In this document: positions 22,451 through 33,779 of the stretch, in pieces | Numbering within the stretch: position 1 is the first letter of the stretch | How the letters are laid out: the number at the start of each line of letters is the position of its first letter | Source of the DNA: Echeneis naucrates | Lineage: Eukaryota > Chordata > Actinopteri > Carangiformes > Echeneidae | Direction of reading: 5' to 3' | NCBI RefSeq assembly: GCF_900963305.1 | Contig: NW_021780168.1 | Location: forward strand, 436,501 to 500,500 | DNA: 64,000 nt | The notes under the pieces: model-generated | Database searches by the model: none | Told to the model about the DNA's origin: nothing | Seen by the model: only the letters and a program-made list of their open reading frames with translations | Made by a program: the position numbers and the translations under genes

Positions 22451-23892
22451 AATGTTCTAGCGGAGTCGTGCAGCAGACTCTCAGCTCAGTGTGTGAATGT
22501 GCTGCTGGTGAACTGGGACTGAGAGACACAGGACTCATGAGTTCCACTCTAAACCAATGAGTCATGAATCATGAGTCTGACTGTGAACCAGTCTACAGTA
22601 TGTGCTGTGGGTGAGTGATAGCTCATAGCGGGCAGGGAAAGGGAGTGAAACTGCTTTTCCTCTTTTCTAATCTGTCTGTGTTATGGGCCTATACTTGAGG
22701 GCTCCTTCGTCACAGGATGGGACCATTATGTGATCTCTTACCATGGAAGTTGTTGGCTAACTGTTCCCAAAAGTCTAAAACCTCTTTCAGATTGCGGGAG
22801 GGCTGAAACGATTCCTTGAATAATTTGAGTACCTCGATTACAAAAAATTAACAAGGAATCGTTTACCGTCGTGCAGGCTGGGGTTATGAATCCAGGCGTG
22901 TGCTGGGACAAAAGAAAACAACAATGTACCTCAATGTGGTGTGTAGCTGCTCCACAGTGCTGTTCCCACATGAATTCATTCAATGTCAAACATAACACAC
23001 AGGCTGACTAAACTAAACAAGCTGAATAAACCTTCACTTAAGGAACTTTTCCTTTTGGTCCTTTAACTACATTTTCATGTTTCTATACATTTGTACTTTT
23101 ACTTTCCCACCACTGTTATCAAATACAGTTGCTGAATAAAATTTATTAAATATTACAACGTACATAAAGCAGAAAATGAGGCAGCTAGACTACATCAGCC
23201 TTTTGAAATAAGGGGATTTACATGGGGATCTCGTTTCCTCAGTACGCTGGCGTGGAAATGTTTACAGAGCAATGGCTCCACCTGCTGCTCAAACGGCTAT
23301 TTATGGTGCGTTAATATGGTAACGTGGGTTCTCATCAACCAATGGTATTATTTGTTTGGCCATCACTTCTCTGCTACAAATTTCAGCATATTTCTACTCC
23401 TCAGAGACTGAAGCCTTTAGATCTTCACCACCAACCTAGGCCAACTTCACGTCTTCAGCTGTCCCACCATTCAGAATCTGAAAAGCTCAGCCTTCAGTGT
23501 GCCCTGAGTAAAGCCTAGCAACTTACTGATAGCCTGCGAGTAGCCACTTAGCATGTCACGGTGTTTGGTCCCATGCTCCGGAACGCAGCACTGCATGTTA
23601 TCAAGCATTCCCTCCATATACGCTGAGAATAATAATTGATAATATAGTAACACATCAAACTAATATGATCATCAATGTTACATATATGTAGAAGGGCACT
23701 TCTACTTCATCTTTGTTCTGTTTGACATACTCCATATAATAAAGTTTACTTCTTGTTTTGTCTGATGATACATTGGCCTGTGTGGTGAGTGTGACTGAGA
23801 TATGAAACATTATGAAAATGGAATCAGTGTTTTGAGTAGCTTTTCAATAAACTGAATAAACAAACTTTAATCTGGAAATCAGACTCTCCTAC
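22451..23892. other. No recognised gene; possible hAT/MITE end
   Basis: At about 22797-22875 the pattern GGGCTGAAACGATTCCT ... GAGTACCTCGATTAC ... GGAATCGTTT resembles terminal sequences of fish DNA-transposon MITEs. Nothing else is recognised. Confidence 0.35.
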
Positions 23893-23977
23893 CTTCTTCA
23901 GCTCCTCCTCTGTGGCAGAGATCCGGTCTGTGTACTCTACCTGTTTCTCATGAGCAGTGCTCTGGCCCATCATACTG
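23893..23977 (-). CDS. Exon-like segment encoding a charged coiled-coil-prone peptide
   Basis: On the minus strand, an acceptor (TGTTTCAG) precedes an 85-bp open block followed by a donor GTAGGAG. One frame reads SMMGQSTAHEKQ then VEYTDRISATEEELKK, polar and heptad-like, unlike transposon protein. It looks like an internal exon of a host gene running leftwards, possibly starting from the promoter-like patch near 27.1 kb. I could not find sure neighbouring exons and do not recognise the protein. Confidence 0.4.
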
Positions 23978-24580
23978 CTGAAACAGACACACACAAACAT
24001 AAATGTTAGGGAGCATCACAAACTATATTCAGATTTATTAAAGATGAATTAAGCTTCTTTAAAGTGACTGAACATCTCAGTAAATCTGCTGTTCCCAAAA
24101 GAGACTTATCAGTCCCAGTTTAAACAAAGGCAGTAAAAACTGATGCTTTGGGGTTGAACCCAATTCCTCAAGACATTGTTTTTACTTTATTTTATTTTTT
24201 TTATAATCAAAAGTATAATTAGAAACTAGCCAGAATCTTTAAGATATATACCATAAGTGTGAAGCGTGTTGTGTGTTCACCAGAAAGAGAAACTACATGT
24301 GTAAATAGAGCCAAATGCTGGAAGCATCCATTGAGAATGCAGAGCTTTGAGTGTATAAATATTAATATAAAGCACTTGGACTTTCTTAAACCGTCTATGT
24401 ATTCTAATCTGGCATCATTCCAAGAAAATAACATCTGACGTTATTTCATAAAATTTAATCCGTCAAGTCTACAGAAAGCATTAAAAACTCACCAACTGAT
24501 CAAATGACTCAGAAATGACAGATTTTCCCCCCGCATCCTTTGAGACATGAGCATTTTCTACTTTTTCATCAGTGTATGCA
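23978..24580. other. No recognised feature
   Basis: A/T-rich intron-like or intergenic sequence; nothing supported on either strand. Confidence 0.5.
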
Positions 24581-24595
24581 GGTTATTGTTTAAAA

Positions 24596-25080
24596 ACAAG
24601 AACACCTGACACACAGAGACAGTGGGACACACACACAAAAAGACACAAATATACAGAAGACAGCCATAGATAGACACGCACCCACACAAAAACATACAGA
24701 GACACGCACACAAAAGCACAGCCGGATGCAAAGAGACACAGACTCACGCAGACAAATATACAGACGCACTCATACAAACACACACACAGACAAATGTAAT
24801 GATGCACACAAACAGACAAATAAAAGACAGCCATATACAGCCCAATTCATAGAAACAATTATACATACACAAACACATACAGCTGACACACAATAAAACA
24901 GCGACACAAACACACAGCTGACGAGCACTATGACTATGGCCATCAGTTTGAATAATTTCTTGTGACTACTGGCATTTGTGTTACACTGCAGGACACTCAC
25001 ACACACATGCAAAAGAAAATAAACCAACACACAGAGACAAAAAGAAACAACTGACACACAGAAACACACATACAGATAAA
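24596..25080. repeat. CA-rich low-complexity/minisatellite tract
   Basis: Repeated ACACA, GACACA and ACAGAC units for nearly 500 bp. Minus-strand frames through it (24583-24834 and 24770-25069) give Cys/Val-rich low-complexity peptides and should not be taken as genes. Confidence 0.75.
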
Positions 25081-26990
25081 TAGCCCTTGCCGGTTTTCAC
25101 AATAGTGTCAGAGGGTGCATGTGTGATATAGATGTCTGAAATAAACACACAAACACACAAAGACTGTGTAAAGCCTGTCTGTGTATACTCAGGCTCTGCA
25201 CAGAGTCACTATTGTTATCCTGGAAAAATATATTTTGGCGCTGTAAATGGCAAAGACAGTCAAAAAAAAAAAAAACAGACGGCAAAAATCCCCCAAAATC
25301 TTCAGCTTTTTCAAACCTTTGATACTTTGGCATACTTCCAGCTACACTTACCACTACAATTTAACCTTTAAAACGGAGGAAAATATGTTCTCTAACAAGT
25401 CGTCAGTCAGAAGAGGATGTCATGGAGCAGGACAGTTGAAACAGTGAGAGGAAAAATGTTTTCACATAAAAAAAAATTGGGAGATAGGAATTTGTTTTGT
25501 TTTTATTCTGTTTTTAAATATTTCAAATTAAACATTGTGTTGAAATAAAAACAAAAGCAGCAAAAAATATTGTATGATGTTACATTTTATTTTCTGTTTT
25601 ACACAGTGAGGATATTTTGACACTACACTAACATTGCAGTCAGTTTCATAAAATACAAATAAATCAGGCGTTATTGAAAATGTATAAGTTGAGAGCAGAA
25701 AATGTTGAAAATGAACTTTTTGAATGAATTTTAAAATGTTTTAACATTGTGTGATATATTGTAGAACAATTATACAAAGACAACCCTAACAGAGTACCAC
25801 AGGAGTGTCAAGAGCTACATAATGGGGTACCCGATCATTCTTACTGGCCATAGATTCCTGATAATGACTGAAATGTCCTAAATGCTAATGACTGCTCCAA
25901 ATGAGAGAATCGGGCCATTGGATTAATTTCCAAGTTTGAAAATGGTCCCTTTTAGGTCCTCTGTTGACATTGGCACAAAAACGTAACTGCTCTAAACTCT
26001 TGAGCATCTATGTTGCACATCTTGTGCACAAAAAGAATCTATCAAGCAGACCCACTGAACAGTATCAAAACTTTGTTTTGTCGCAAATAATTAAATGATT
26101 TAGGATTCAATTTGATTCAATTCTTAATATAGAAGTTCATTGCTAACCAATTTCTGTTTAAGTGCTACTTTTTCCACTTGTCACTTTTCCCTGGGATAAG
26201 ACAGGTGGTTATGAAGGCCATCATGTGCTTTTTGACAGTGAAAATCTCTTTCTCCCACATCCTTCGAGAGCTTGGTGACCTGTGAAACAAATTAATGTTT
26301 CAGCATTTCTTAATGGAAACGCCTATTTTGGCCGTTTTTGAATTCTTTTGATTTTGCCATTACATACTACATAAATGTTTACCACACCCATGTTTGTTTT
26401 TCAGCACAACTTCACCTTTTTAAATTAAACCCTTTTTAAATTGTGAGCGTGTACTACGAACAGGACGCTGCAAAAACTCAGCTGATTACTATGGTCACAA
26501 GACATCCTGCTGGCAGGAAAGAGAAAGAGAAAAAGAAAAGTACTGCAAAATTCTGTCTGCAGGAGCAACCGAGGCAACTCTGACTGCTTCCAATCACACA
26601 GACAACATACAAAAATAACAAACAGCACTGAAACACAACAAAGCCAACAATCCCTCCTTATGAGGAACTGCTGCTATGGCCTATTTGGGGGAACAAACAA
26701 ATGCTCCAGCCAAAACAACATGCAGTACATGCAGTGACCTGCAACTACAAACAATTCACTCCACAGCACCAAACAACTGCTCACTGAAAACTACTAAACT
26801 CTAAATTCTCCTCCCCTCCACACTTCATTAAAACAGCATTATAAAACAGCAAAAATACCAGTCCAAACATTTCTACATCTGGGGTAACAAACACCTACAC
26901 AAAGAAAATGCCCGGATGTTAAATGGACAGAGGCGGGGCTTCACAGCAACCAGGATATATGAACCGAAGATCCACATAGCAGACAGCAGA
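25081..26990. other. No recognised gene
   Basis: Mostly A/T-rich. At 26280 on the minus strand a TTTCACAG acceptor-like site precedes a 30-40 codon open stretch, which could be another exon of the gene suspected at 23.9 kb, but I cannot support it further. Confidence 0.35.
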
Positions 26991-27039
26991 GGGACTCACA
27001 AAGCAGCAGTGGCAAGGAGACACACAGCCAACACACAAC

Positions 27040-27165
27040 CAGACTGTGTGACGTCACTGGACATCAAAGCCATTTCCTGTCTTTCATCGCTCTCCCACGC
27101 GACACCACCGCATACGTCACTCTCGCGTTTGATTCGGATGGATGAGCGCATGCGCACAAGGACGC
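27040..27165. promoter_or_regulatory. CpG-rich promoter-like patch with CRE and NRF1 motifs
   Basis: A perfect cyclic-AMP response element TGACGTCA at 27049-27056, a second half-site TACGTCAC at 27113-27120, an ETS-like ATTTCCTG near 27071, and the NRF1 palindrome GCGCATGCGC at 27146-27155. CpG density is clearly higher than in neighbouring DNA. CRE, ETS and NRF1 sites together are typical of TATA-less vertebrate housekeeping promoters. The direction is unknown; leftward would fit the exon-like block at 23.9 kb. Confidence 0.5.
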
Positions 27166-27259
27166 ACATGACTCGACTCACGAAGAATGAAACAAATGAA
27201 GTGAAACATAAATCAGCTGTTATTAGACAAATAAGTGGCGTTAAATTGAACTAAAATCA

Positions 27260-28700
27260 AATGTGACGCGTTTATTTTCATGTCCTCTGATAAAGTTCAG
27301 ATGAGAGGATGAATTCATTTCATCGCTTGACTTACATGAGTACATTTGGTTGTCAGCCTCGGAGCGGATCAGCTGGGATCAGCTGAGAGAGAGCCAGCAG
27401 CAGGAGCACATTCAGAGATCAGATCAGAAGATAAAAACTGAGCCCTGTCAGACACTAAGATGTCATCTGAGGAGGATCACTGACGTTTCAACAATAACAG
27501 CCCCCCAAACTCTTTCTGCCCCCAAGGGGCTCCTTAGATTTGTTGATAAATTTAATCTATAAAAAAATATGTGTAAAATGAATTATTAATCTATTGATTC
27601 TATCAAATGTGTATTATTTACATTGCCTTATTTATATGTTTACCAAACTGAACTTGGAGCTTAATGCCACAAATAATAAATGATAAAGTTCAGAAACCCA
27701 AAGATCAAATGCAGTTTAAAAAAATGTTTAATCTCTAGTTGAATGTAAATCATCTAGAAATGTTGAACTGTTTATATTGAAACCACATAGACAAGTATAA
27801 AGAATGACACAACAGGATGGAAATGAAAATCCTGCTAACAGTTTCAGCTTGTCTTTAGTGAAGATTGGCATTCAGAAAAACCAAGTGGCTCAGTTTTGAG
27901 GGCTTTCTTGTTTCTTCTCTCTGTTATTATTATCTGCCCCATTAAAGAGCAGATTCTCTCTGAGGGGACGGATGTTGCCACAATACACAGTGTGAGTTGT
28001 CTCTGATTGTAGCGCACAAACTTTCTTTAAGTGACGGAGGTACATACTGAGACAACCACTTCATTCAAAGTGTATTTTTTCTTTCAACATGAATTTGCAT
28101 ATTGTTTTCCTTAGTTAACAGATATGTATACTGAATAACATTTCCACTGCAACACGTTTCTTTTATCTTATAAACTCAAATATGACAGAATGTACCAGTA
28201 TGTTAGCAGTAGGTGCAGAAACATATAAAACTATATGAAATTAAAAACAAAAGGAGCTAATCACTTAGCGTAGCAGCATGAGACAAACTTGTTTTTTATA
28301 GCACAAATCAGCATAAACGAACGGTACCACTTCAGGTCCATTCAGAGAACATGGCGGGCTGGGTGACGCCATCACCAGAAATTAAAATGTGTAATATCTA
28401 TAAAACCGTAGGAGTACAAATGAACGGTACCATTTTGGGTCCATTTGGAGTACATGGCGGGCTGGGCGACCTGTAGATGTCCTAAAAAATAATCTTTAAG
28501 AACTGAAAAACCGTAGCAGCACAGACGAAACACAAAGGAGACAGACTATTTCTCCGAAATTTTGCATGGGGTGGGGGGCCAGCTTCACGCAGGTGTGTGA
28601 TGACCCTGTAGTTGGCACACACCCTCTTGTCCCCCTTCTTGAAGGGCTGTTAATGATAACTTTCTTTGTGTGTAGCTGTTTTGTTCTTAATGTTGGATCT
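27260..28700. other. No recognised gene
   Basis: Unique-looking A/T-rich DNA. Near 28320-28470 two related 60-bp blocks (GAACGGTACCA and ACATGGCGGGCTGGG) occur in tandem. Nothing coding is supported. Confidence 0.45.
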
Positions 28701-28731
28701 TTCCAACATTCCATTTAAAAACGTTGTCAAG

Positions 28732-28800
28732 GGCTCGTTGGTCTAAGGGTGTTATTCTCGCTTTGGGTGCGAGAGGTCCTGTGTTCAAATCGACGAGCCC
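28732..28800 (+). pseudogene. tRNA-Pro(UGG), T arm degraded
   Basis: Acceptor GGCTCGT pairs with ACGAGCC, and the anticodon arm CTCGC-TTTGGGT-GCGAG is intact with anticodon TGG. The T arm has lost about three bases, so the 3' T stem cannot form. Flanking sequence (ATGTGTCCA) recurs beside the Pro relic at 42.6 kb. First tRNA of the tRNA-rich block. Confidence 0.75.
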
Positions 28801-29183
28801 TTCACAAGATGTGTCCAATGATCTGCACGCCTGTTCAAGTATCAGAATGTTAGGCATCAAGAATTAAGGAAGGAAGCTTTGATGAGGCTACCTGCCTCCA
28901 ACAAAATGTTATTGAAACATACCAAAATTTAAAATGTGATGAAGTAACGTGAAGTTCAATCTGTCAGATGCATATGATGCATATCCTTATTTGCATGTGC
29001 ACAGCGTGATTATATATATTTTTTTTTTTATTTTGGCAGGTGACCAATTGTCTGCTAGTTTGTTCACACAACTTTGGTAGCTGTGAAAGTATCTCCAGGA
29101 GGCATTGTCCTGCGGGGTGTTCCAGGTAAGAGGTTCAATAAACTCTGAGTCATAAAAAAGGGCTGTGATTTACCAGTTCTCAT

Positions 29184-29255
29184 GCAATAGTGGTATAGTG
29201 GTGAGCATGGCTACCTTCCAAACAGTTGACCTGGGTTCGGTTCCCGGCCATTGCA
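29184..29255 (+). tRNA. tRNA-Gly(UCC)
   Basis: 72 nt. The D region TGGTATAGTGGTGAGCAT, anticodon loop with TCC and the T arm with GGTTCGGTTCC are all present. The acceptor GCAATAG/CCATTGC has one A-C mismatch. A TTTT run lies about 17 nt downstream. Close to the vertebrate Gly-UCC consensus; likely expressible. Confidence 0.8.
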
Positions 29256-29574
29256 GTTTAACTTTGTGTTTTACGTTTGTTTTCCTTCCAGAAATCCTGA
29301 ACTATTGTAGATCTCAGGCCGATGGTGCCAAATTCCTCCAGCTACGGACCTGTAACCCGTCCTCACCACAGCTGTTACACCCTGTAATTGTCTCGGGGAA
29401 AGGGAAGCTTATTGCCGTAATGATGGGATGGCTCCATACTCCCACAGAACATCCCTGGGAACCCGGTCATACACCTTCTCCAGATCAAATCTTGGTGTTC
29501 AACATGTAGAGCAGCTGTGTTTTATCTTGCAAGCAACACTGAGTTTCTAACATTTGGATGTTGTTAAGAGGATC

Positions 29575-29640
29575 GTTACCATAAGCTGAGAATCAAACAC
29601 GTACAACACGTAGGAATTCTACCACTGAACCACTGATGCT
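29575..29640 (-). pseudogene. tRNA-Gly-derived relic
   Basis: Minus strand begins GCATCAGTGGTTCAGTGGTAG (acceptor, D arm of Gly-GCC/CCC type) then degrades; the anticodon and T arms together are about 9-10 nt short, but TTTGATTC of the T loop remains. A second copy with the same lesion lies at 52540-52602. Confidence 0.65.
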
Positions 29641-30248
29641 GACTGCAAGTTATGAGTACCACTATGTCACTCTGGGCATCAACTTCAGTTGGTTTTCACA
29701 CAATGAAAAGTCTTTTAAGGTGCTAACTGAAAGAAGTTTATTGTTTCTTTTGACAAAGATAAGAAAAAATAAAAACACTACATCAAGCATTGCTCCATGC
29801 ACATTCGGCCTCCATAGAAGGCATACACCCTCTCTGCCCTGGACACAGAAACCTCCCAGGAAGTGCTGTGGTGAGGAAGAAACACATTCGTGCAATGCTT
29901 TTGTAGCCTTTGAGGAATAAACAATTAACAAAACTGTGGTTGTGCGTTTGTATACAACAAAGACAATGGCACAGGAAACCTGCTAAGTTGTTAAATATAG
30001 CTGAGTGTGTGCACCCACTAAACTGTAGTACGCTACCTGGCTAACATGTGGTGCAGGGTGCTACTGGTGGCAGGGGAAACTGCCACAGTCTTGAATGATC
30101 AATAAGCTTCACAGCTGTTCTGAATGCTCACAGTGGGGCAGCCATTGTGTATCTGAATCACATGTGATTTTGTAAATTCTTCAAAGCAGCTTCAATTATC
30201 TATTAACACTCCCACCAACAGAAATATAAATTAGCACCCCTAACTTAT

Positions 30249-30320
30249 GGGCTCATCTGGGAATTGAACCCAGGCCCTCTCAGACCCTAAGGAAGGATCA
30301 TACCCCTAGACCAACAAGCC
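30249..30320 (-). tRNA. tRNA-Pro(AGG), weak anticodon stem
   Basis: 72 nt. Acceptor GGCTTGT/ATGAGCC pairs with wobbles. The D arm is GGTCTAGGGGTATGAT, anticodon loop TTAGGGT (AGG), and the T arm CTGGG-TTCAATT-CCCAG is perfect. The anticodon stem (CTTCC/CTGAG) has two mismatches, so function is uncertain. Confidence 0.7.
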
Positions 30321-30542
30321 TTGAGCGGCAGGACTTGTATGGCATTCAACATGTTGCACATCACATTTATCATACAGTGAGACAGTAATGTTTAAGGTGG
30401 AGTCATAAACATATTAGAACATAACATGGGTGCAGGGAGGGAGCTGATAAGTTTAGACTTCTTCCCACTCCTTTGGATCATCAGAGAAACTCTTCCTGAT
30501 GCATAACAGAGTATGTGAGTGTTTACCAGTGCAGAGATGATC

Positions 30543-30611
30543 TGACACTGACATGATTTGAACACACAACCTTCTGATCTGGAGTCAGATGCGCTACCAT
30601 TGCACAGAGAC
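30543..30611 (-). tRNA. tRNA-Trp(CCA)-like, 5' end shortened
   Basis: Minus strand carries GGTAGCGCATCTGACTCCAG, a perfect Trp anticodon arm with CCA, and a T arm GTTGTGTGTTCAAATCATG. The 5' acceptor/D junction is 2-3 nt shorter than the Trp consensus, so it is degenerate or a pseudogene. Confidence 0.65.
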
Positions 30612-31782
30612 TTTGTGTTTACTGAAGTTGGTCCAAAGATAAAGAAGGCTAATCGGTAGATTGTGGGGCGTAGAAGTTATCAGCATTTCCATGAAGAATT
30701 CTTTCTTCCTTCTGCAGGTAATAGCTGAGAGGTTGGCGGTTTGCTGACAGCTGAATCTTATAAATCCAGAAAAGTGTTTAATCTCGTCCAGTGAGGGTGA
30801 AACTCCAACGAAGGGGGAATAAGCACCCGTGTAGAAGTCACTTTTGTCTGTGATCCAGCTGGTCGAAAAGGGTAAACCTTCTCATGAGCATGAATAGTGC
30901 ACAGCAGTCACAGCAGAAAGGATTTGGCAGGAGTCATGACTTAGCGGGGTACTTAGGATGAGGTATCTTCAGCATACAGTGAAAATTTGTCGCTTGACGG
31001 GCAGCAATTTTGCACAAAGACAACACAACACAACCTTGTCACTGCAGCAAATTTGAGGTTTGTGCTGTACAAAGGAGAGGGAAGTCTTGGAGATGGACTT
31101 CTGAATTAAAGATTTCAAAAAGGTAGGAAGGGGATTGTCAGAATGGCAGAAATGTGTTTCCAAACTATGAACAAAACAAAATGCATTTGGAGATCTTCAC
31201 TTTTAGTGGCCTTCTTAAAATACAATACTGATCATTTCAATTATGAAACACAAACGACTTCCTTTTGTACAAGTGCTTCTCTTTGCGGTTGTCCTGGATG
31301 GTATTAAAACCAGTTTTTGATAGATTTCTTCAGATCAGCTGAGTGAGTGAATTTGTCATCAACATTTTACCCTAACCCTAACTGAAGCACAGACTTGTGT
31401 TCTGAGAGCAGTAAGTGCTATTTGTTGGGGTAATGTTGGTGATTTCAGAAGTCAATCACAAGTCAGCAAGTTTTATCAGTTTTTAGGGTGTGGGGGTTAA
31501 GAACATCTGAATTAGTTTGAAAGTCACAAATGTTACCTTAACCTGAGCACTGACTTGACTGTTGAATTCAGTAAGTACAACTTGTTGGGGCAGTGCTGAC
31601 TGACAAAGACAACAGCAGGTTTGATGGGAGCCATGACTCCCAACACAAATGCAGATAGCTTTATCTAGAGAGCCTAACCCCAAGCCTTGTTTGGAATAAC
31701 AATATAATTGTCTAAACTGTTAAACAGTTAAACAACATTTAATAGACATGATTAGCAGAGTCCTCCTTGGAAACTTAAATTT

Positions 31783-31927
31783 GTTACATCTAACTCAGCT
31801 GTACTCAGTCAGCCTGTACAGGTGATTCAGCAGATTCAGCAATTCAGCAGTTGTTGGACTAAAGATAACTTAGCTGTTACTGAATCATCTGTACAGGCTG
31901 ACTGAGTACAGCTGAGTTAGATGTAAC
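31783..31927. repeat. Near-perfect foldback, 48-bp arms
   Basis: Left arm 31783-31830 and right arm 31880-31927 are reverse complements with a single mismatch; the loop is 49 nt. A linear relative at about 59880-60110 holds the two halves without the hairpin, so the foldback arose by local inversion or template switching. No tRNA is included. Confidence 0.85.
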
Positions 31928-32100
31928 TTTCACTGCCTTCTGTACTTATTTTGTCTAACACGTTGATATTTCAACTGGCACGCTGACTGGTTGTGTGCCC
32001 AAAAGGCTTCAAAGACATCTTTCTACCATTCTCTCCTCCAAACCTTTGGACACAGCATCAAGGTTTCTCATAATGTGACATGGGTGTCATTACCATTCTG

Positions 32101-32162
32101 AAGTGTCCAAGGTGCTTGATTAAGGCTCCGGTCTCTTCAGAGGCATGGGTTTCTACTCACAG
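32101..32162 (+). pseudogene. tRNA-Leu(AAG) fragment
   Basis: Contains CCAAGGTGCTTGATTAAGG (loop TTAAGGC, anticodon AAG), the variable arm CTCTTCAG and GGCATGGGTTT. The 5' acceptor and most of the D arm and the 3' acceptor are lost. Its left flank is the family also found before the Leu copy at 45.3 kb. Confidence 0.7.
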
Positions 32163-32539
32163 TTAATTGAGGAATCAGAGGAATTGAAAATTGAATCACA
32201 TCAGTAGAGGTGCGGTGATTTGGTCCCAGGATTTTCACATAGTTTTCAGCTGATCATTAGCTGTGGATGGACCTGGTATCTGCTGTCTGGGGCTTTGCTT
32301 GGTTTCACCTCCTCAACCAAAGTTGAAGCTGTACCAGAAGGAGACAAGAAGACTCTCCAGATCATTGATAGGTTGGAGGAGAACGTTAAGTTTTCACCGT
32401 TATGATATAAGACTTCTGCAGACAGGATACTGAGATCGGACTTTCGGGAACAAAGTATCATAGGTACAGCACACAGCTGAAACGTTTCCTGTTCAGGATG
32501 GAATACGGCACCTCACGCAGTGCTTGTCCAGGAAGGAAA

Positions 32540-33385
32540 AAGTTGAGCAGCCAGCTTGTGATATTTGCAACATCTAACATTAGTAGGATGGCACGGCTGG
32601 GATTCGAACCCAGGATCTCCTGGTTACAAGGCAGGTGCTTTGACCAGCTAAGCCACAGCACCACTCTGAAGTACATGTATATGCAGAGGATCTGTTAATC
32701 GAAGTGTAATGTGTATCCTGCAGATGAGGTTGATGGTGAAGTGGTTTGTTTTAATGTAGGACTCTGCATCTACCTGAACCTGTTTGACTGCAGATGTGCA
32801 TTTTCATTTGGACCCCAGGAAGAGTAGCTGCTGCCTCAGTGACAGCTAACAGGGATCCTAACAAATGATAAACAATAAACAGACATTTCCAATCTACCCT
32901 TACCCTAACCCTTTCATAAAATGTTCCTAAACTTCTATTAAAGGCAGCATTATTGCAGCAGGCAGTACTCTACTGTGAAGGTCATGACAAAAAAGTGTGA
33001 GGAGTCTTTGATCTCTGTGATGTCATTAGAACCTTTGTGATATCACAGAATCAGCATCTCCTTTGATGTTTACTGATGGATTTGTGCGGTGTTTTGTTTT
33101 GATGAACCTCATTATTTACACACAGCATATTCAGGACATTAATGTGACAGCTTATTTTATGCTAAAGAAACTAAAGTGACTGTTATTTGTCACAGTGGAC
33201 TTGGCTCATCATATTTTGCTGACTAACTGGTATTGGAGTTGTAAACTCCTTATTTTGGCCTTCTCTTGTTGCCATATATCCAAAGAGCTAAAGTCTTGTC
33301 TTGTGTAGAAAATTAATCTTAATGATCTGACAACAACTTTGAAAGGCGATACAATACATCCAGGTAACCTTTGAATTAAACTTCA
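32540..33385 (+). repeat. Left outer arm of a large inverted duplication
   Basis: About 846 bp, reverse complement of 41087-41932 with only scattered differences. It includes the tRNA-Thr at 32589, the block TGCATTTTCATTTGGACCCC and the 90-bp CRE-like motif near 33000. See the finding on 32540-41932. Confidence 0.85.
32589..32662 (-). tRNA. tRNA-Thr(UGU)
   Basis: 74 nt including discriminator A. D arm TGGCTTAGCTGGTCAAAGC, anticodon loop CTTGTAA (TGT), and a perfect T arm CTGGG-TTCGAAT-CCCAG. The acceptor GGTGCTG/CCGTGCC has one T-C mismatch and two wobbles. The body is that of Thr-AGU isoacceptors, with the first anticodon base changed to T. Its inverted counterpart is at 41807. Confidence 0.75.
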
Positions 33386-33530
33386 ACAGGTTTGATGGAT
33401 ATTTCGAGATAATTCAAGATGGACCTAAAGTCAGACGTTTAGGATGATTGTACCTAGAACAGTAGGCTGCAACATGGACAGCTGAACACAAAAGAAGATG
33501 AAATGTGAACACACACATGCAGGGCACAGT

Positions 33531-33572
33531 AGGTTAGCAGTCCATCGCCTTAAACACTGGGCCACCTCAGCA
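33531..33572 (-). pseudogene. tRNA-Ser(GCU) 5' half
   Basis: Minus strand reads GCTGAGGTGGCCCAGTG then TTAAGGCGATGGACTGCTAA, i.e. acceptor strand, D arm and anticodon GCT, then diverges. No T arm. Confidence 0.65.
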
Positions 33573-33779
33573 TGCAGTGACCTGGAGTGTGTGTAAATAG
33601 GTTGATAGTTAACTGCTCACATTAATTTATGTATCAGCAATGAAGGATGGAGTTTCTGAGCAGTTCAGTATAAACTGATAAACATACAGAAAACTATATG
33701 TCTGTTTTCTGCTCAAATTTCCCGCCCTCCATTCAGGGTTTCTTAAGGGCATACATTTTTTTATTTTCTATTTGTATGT

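Noticed and set aside
24583-25069. Two Cys/Val-rich minus-strand frames
   Set aside because: Translation of a CA-rich simple-sequence tract; low complexity with no codon bias or motif.
29165-29509. 114-codon frame over the tRNA-Gly gene
   Set aside because: It runs through a tRNA gene and its flank; not protein coding.
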